Source: JASGCL01 sp965203915 (GTDB lineage: Bacteria > Pseudomonadota > Alphaproteobacteria > JASGCL01). From it: DNA of 64,000 nt. A program made the position numbers and the translations under genes. The stretch is from the NCBI GenBank assembly GCA_965203915.1, contig OZ241918.1, positions 992,001 to 1,056,000 on the forward strand, read 5' to 3'. This document shows positions 61,413 through 64,000 of this stretch, in pieces. The notes beneath the pieces were generated by a model. It saw only the letters and a list, made by a program, of their open reading frames with translations, had not been told where the DNA came from and did not search any database. The stretch's first letter is position 1. Each line of letters starts with the position of its first letter.

Positions 61413-62321
61413 TTATTGCTCGGTAACAAAGCCTTCGGCATCATCCAGCGTGAACTGGCCCTTGGCAATTTTTTTCTGCCAATCGGCGGTTTTAACAAAA
61501 CCACCCAGCGGATAAAGATGAAAACCATGGATGGCGCCATTGTTGCCGTGGGACGCATTATCCGTCATTTCGGCACATAGGTCGCGCACCAATTTGTTTG
61601 GTTCGCGCACCGTGAGGAGTTTTGATAAATTAGCCGCCTGTTGCTTGATAACCTTCATCGAAGGGCCAATGCCGCAGGCCAAGGCATGAGCCATAAGGGT
61701 TTTGATAGTCGCCAGGCCAGGAATCCCGACCCGCAGTTTCATGGTGATGCCCTCCGCCACCAATTTGTTGGCGTAGGTAATAACGGGTTCGGCTTCAAAA
61801 CAAAATTGGGTGGTGATTTCTAACTTAATACCCGTGCGTTCCATGAATTTTTGTTTTTGTTGCAGGGCTTGCCAATGGTCGCTGTCGGGGAAATCGGGCG
61901 AACCCTCGGGGTGGCCCGCGACAAAAATATGTTTGAAACCATGTTGTTCAAACAAACCCGTTTCCAATATTTGAATGGTGGCATGAAATGCGCCCAATGG
62001 TTCCTTCACCCCACCACCGATGAGGAGGCAGGTATCCACCGCCGCGTCCTTCACCAAACGCGCCAAATTGGTTTGTAAAAATGCAAGATTGGGGATGGAA
62101 CGCGCCGCCAAATGGGGAATGGGGGTCATGCCTTCATTTTTTAGCCTAATGGCGGTGTTAATGGTATCGTCAATATTGGAACCAGGTAGAAAAGTTATAA
62201 ACACCCGCGATTTTTTGGGTAGGTAATTGGCAAAGTTATCTATTTTTTCTGCACCTTTGGGGGTAATCTCCATGGTGGCTTCACCGACCACGTCGGCAAT
62301 GAATTTTTGTTCGGTTGTCAT
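61413..62321 (-). CDS. Methylenetetrahydrofolate reductase-like protein
   Basis: The 302-residue protein is a TIM-barrel MetF homologue that interconverts 5,10-methylene- and 5-methyl-tetrahydrofolate, probably with FAD. Family features are MEITPKGAEKIDNFANYLPK, PIPHLAARSIPN, DTCLLIGGGVKEPLGAFHAT, IFVAGHPEGSPDFPDS and EITTQFCFEAEPVITYANKL. This is the divergent branch found beside corrinoid genes rather than classical MetF. It lies 56 nt after the RACo-like gene on the same strand, so the pair is likely one operon acting in methyl transfer. Confidence 0.85.
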   Translation of the reverse strand: MTTEQKFIADVVGEATMEITPKGAEKIDNFANYLPKKSRVFITFLPGSNIDDTINTAIRLKNEGMTPIPHLAARSIPNLAFLQTNLARLVKDAAVDTCLLIGGGVKEPLGAFHATIQILETGLFEQHGFKHIFVAGHPEGSPDFPDSDHWQALQQKQKFMERTGIKLEITTQFCFEAEPVITYANKLVAEGITMKLRVGIPGLATIKTLMAHALACGIGPSMKVIKQQAANLSKLLTVREPNKLVRDLCAEMTDNASHGNNGAIHGFHLYPLGGFVKTADWQKKIAKGQFTLDDAEGFVTEQ

Positions 62322-62377
62322 GATTTTGCTATAAATAGTAATTTGTTTATCGTCAAGTTATTCCTAAAAAAAATACC

Positions 62378-64000
62378 CTAACGTCTTCTTCTTCGTCCGC
62401 CGCTGGGCGATGCGCCGTCGCCCCCCGCCCCCGTGGTTGTTTTGCGCGGTGGTAATTGCACCACACCGTCCAGGGCGGGAAAATCATCAACCGAATTGGG
62501 TATGCCCATGGCGGCCACAAAATATTCTTGGAATTTTTTTTCGATGGCCGTTTCAATTTTTTCAACGCGCTTCACCACATCCTCTATTTCTCGTCTTTTA
62601 TCTTGGTTGACCAACGCCACCCGCGCCCCCGTGCCCGCGGCGTTGCCCACGCCTTTGATATTATCCAAATGGCAATTGGGTATCATGCCCAATATCAAAG
62701 CATATTTTGGTTCGATATGGGTGCCAAACGCCCCCGCCAACGCAATATGCTGGGGCTCCTTCCCCAATTTATCCATCAACAATTTGCAACCAGCATAGAG
62801 CGCGGCCTTCGCCAATTGTATGGCGCGAATATCGCCCTGGGTTATTTTGATCTCGGGTTCGTTGTTGTCGGGATTTGCATAATGCAAAATATAGCTAAAG
62901 GTTCGACCGTCAGCCACGATGCGTTTGTTGGTCGCAGCCAAATTGCCATTGATGCTGCCGTCGGTTTCAACAATTTTTGCCAACATCATTTCGGCAATGA
63001 CTTCGATAATGCCACTGCCGCAAATGCCCGTCGGGGCAATCGATTCCTTGGGGTTGTTGCTATCTTGGGGAAAGCCTGGCTCATCCGACCATTTATCGCA
63101 ACCAATGATGCGAAACCTTGGTTCCAATGTTACGGGGTCAATCCGCACCCTTTCAATCGCCCCGGGCGCGGCGCGTTGGCCCGAGGAAATTTGAGCCCCT
63201 TCCAAAGCGGGCCCCGTGGGGCTGGAGCAGGCCAATAATCTTTCCTTATTACCCAAAACAATTTCGGCGTTGGTGCCGACGTCGACCAGCAAGAAAATAT
63301 CGTCCTTGTTATATGGTTCTTCTGACAATATCACCGCCGCCGAGTCGGCCCCCACGTGCCCCGCGATACATGGCAAAATATAAATTTCCGCCGCGGGGTG
63401 CAGGGCAAAACCAACATCGGCCGCGGGCATGGTGATGGCATGGTTGGTAGCAAGGGCAAAGGGTGCCCAACCCAATTCGGTCGGATCAATCCCCAGGAAG
63501 AGATGGTGCATCACGGGGTTGCCCACCACGGTCACCGCCACCACCCTTTTCGGGTCCAACTTAATTTCTTCGCAAGCACGCAACGCCAAATCGTTCAGGG
63601 CAAAGCGCACCGATTCGGTCATTTCCTTATCGCCGCCCTTGTTCATCATGACGTAGGAAACGCGGCTCATCAGATCTTCACCAAAGCGAATTTGCGGGTT
63701 CATGGCACCGACCGAGGAGACAACCTCCGCCGTTAACAAATTGGTCAGGTGCAGCGACATGGTGGTGGAGCCAAGGTCGATGGCCAGGCCATAGATGGTT
63801 TCTACTTTCTCTCCCCACAGGGCGGCTACTTCCCTACCGTCCCGCACCATCACCGTGGCTTGCCATTTGCCTTTTCTTAATTCGGTTTGGATGGTTGGTA
63901 AAATTTTTGGGTTGATATGCAAAGCATTTTCATCGAAACCATGTTGTTCGGCCAGGGCGGTGATAACCCGTTCGCTATCGCCCGATGGTTTGTGCATGTC
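62378..64000 (-). CDS. RACo-like corrinoid-activating ASKHA-domain protein (5' end outside window)
   Basis: Homologues reductively reactivate corrinoid methyltransferase proteins using an ATPase of the actin/hexokinase-like superfamily. The visible 540 or so residues contain the phosphate-binding AIDLGSTTMSLHL (about 120 nt after the edge-proximal linker), LLVDVGTNAEIVLGNKERLL, GPALEGAQISSGQRAAPGAI, APTGICGSGIIEVIAEMM and ALAGAFGTHIEPKYALILGM, matching DUF4445/RACo C-terminal regions. The ferredoxin-like N-terminal domain usual in this family must lie beyond position 64000; an ATG at 63997 is probably internal. The C-terminus ends in SGGRRRRR, a tail seen in relatives. Confidence 0.85.
   Translation of the reverse strand, partial: DMHKPSGDSERVITALAEQHGFDENALHINPKILPTIQTELRKGKWQATVMVRDGREVAALWGEKVETIYGLAIDLGSTTMSLHLTNLLTAEVVSSVGAMNPQIRFGEDLMSRVSYVMMNKGGDKEMTESVRFALNDLALRACEEIKLDPKRVVAVTVVGNPVMHHLFLGIDPTELGWAPFALATNHAITMPAADVGFALHPAAEIYILPCIAGHVGADSAAVILSEEPYNKDDIFLLVDVGTNAEIVLGNKERLLACSSPTGPALEGAQISSGQRAAPGAIERVRIDPVTLEPRFRIIGCDKWSDEPGFPQDSNNPKESIAPTGICGSGIIEVIAEMMLAKIVETDGSINGNLAATNKRIVADGRTFSYILHYANPDNNEPEIKITQGDIRAIQLAKAALYAGCKLLMDKLGKEPQHIALAGAFGTHIEPKYALILGMIPNCHLDNIKGVGNAAGTGARVALVNQDKRREIEDVVKRVEKIETAIEKKFQEYFVAAMGIPNSVDDFPALDGVVQLPPRKTTTGAGGDGASPSGGRRRRR

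Noticed and set aside
62456..63238. 260-codon plus-strand frame opposite the RACo-like gene
   Set aside because: The opposite strand encodes well-conserved ASKHA motifs throughout; the plus frame is a codon-bias shadow.
1..64000. CRISPR arrays, tRNA/rRNA genes, insertion sequences, prophage, riboswitches
   Set aside because: I looked for regular direct repeats, tRNA-like T-arm sequences, transposase motifs and cobalamin- or FMN-riboswitch-like leaders and saw none. Covariance-model searches were not possible, so small RNAs could be missed.

Overview
The window is a 64 kb piece of a compact, moderately AT-rich alphaproteobacterial chromosome (base composition judged by eye, not computed). The lineage call rests on a fused ispDF, the short-lid Adk sitting between secY and rpsM, a COQ9-family ubiquinone protein, homospermidine synthase, a pyrB gene followed by a metal-ligand-less dihydroorotase paralogue, and a MarR/OmpR/EnvZ-like regulatory trio resembling PetP/PetR. 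The MetF-like reductase next to a RACo-like corrinoid reactivator recalls marine groups such as roseobacters and SAR116; a SAR116- or Rhodospirillales-like marine bacterium is my best guess, but it is an inference. No tRNA, rRNA, insertion sequence, phage gene, CRISPR array or clear intrinsic terminator was seen.

Layout. 1-4.7 kb: RNA methyltransferases (a SpoU-type gene cut by the window edge, an RlmI-like gene, rsmI), yraN and cobQ. 4.7-7.8 kb, minus strand: thyA, an orphan oligopeptide-type solute-binding protein and a GNAT acetyltransferase. 8.1-11.6 kb, plus strand: uvrC and homospermidine synthase. 11.6-14.6 kb: dprA, plsY and a TPR protein. 14.6-43.0 kb is a long minus-strand block. 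Read in transcription order it is the str, S10, spc and alpha ribosomal clusters (rpsL to rplQ, without tuf), then ribE-ribH-nusB, ccmABCDEF, ispDF, pgpA, and finally pyrB with its inactive partner. A 40-codon ccmD that is easily missed lies between ccmC and ccmE.

43.0-43.8 kb is the largest gene-free stretch. It holds divergent promoter candidates and two nested inverted repeats. After it come a proline-rich single-span membrane protein of unknown function and an M17 aminopeptidase, then (minus strand) an EnvZ-like kinase, an OmpR-type regulator, a MarR-type regulator and PBP1A, then (plus strand) a D,D-carboxypeptidase and a fatty acid hydroxylase/sterol desaturase homologue. 54.2-58.7 kb carries kdsB, a COQ9-like gene and ileS. 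58.8-61.3 kb is an unrecognised two-gene membrane module, the best candidate for an undescribed system. The window ends in a MetF-like reductase and the 3' part of a RACo-like ASKHA-domain gene, which fits with cobQ in suggesting corrinoid-dependent one-carbon metabolism.

Convergent genes abut or overlap (gaps of about 7-34 nt, one 4-nt overlap) with no visible hairpin-plus-U-tract terminators. Several genes lack a Shine-Dalgarno sequence and have a -10-like box only about 6-7 nt upstream of the start, so leaderless transcription is plausible for some of them.
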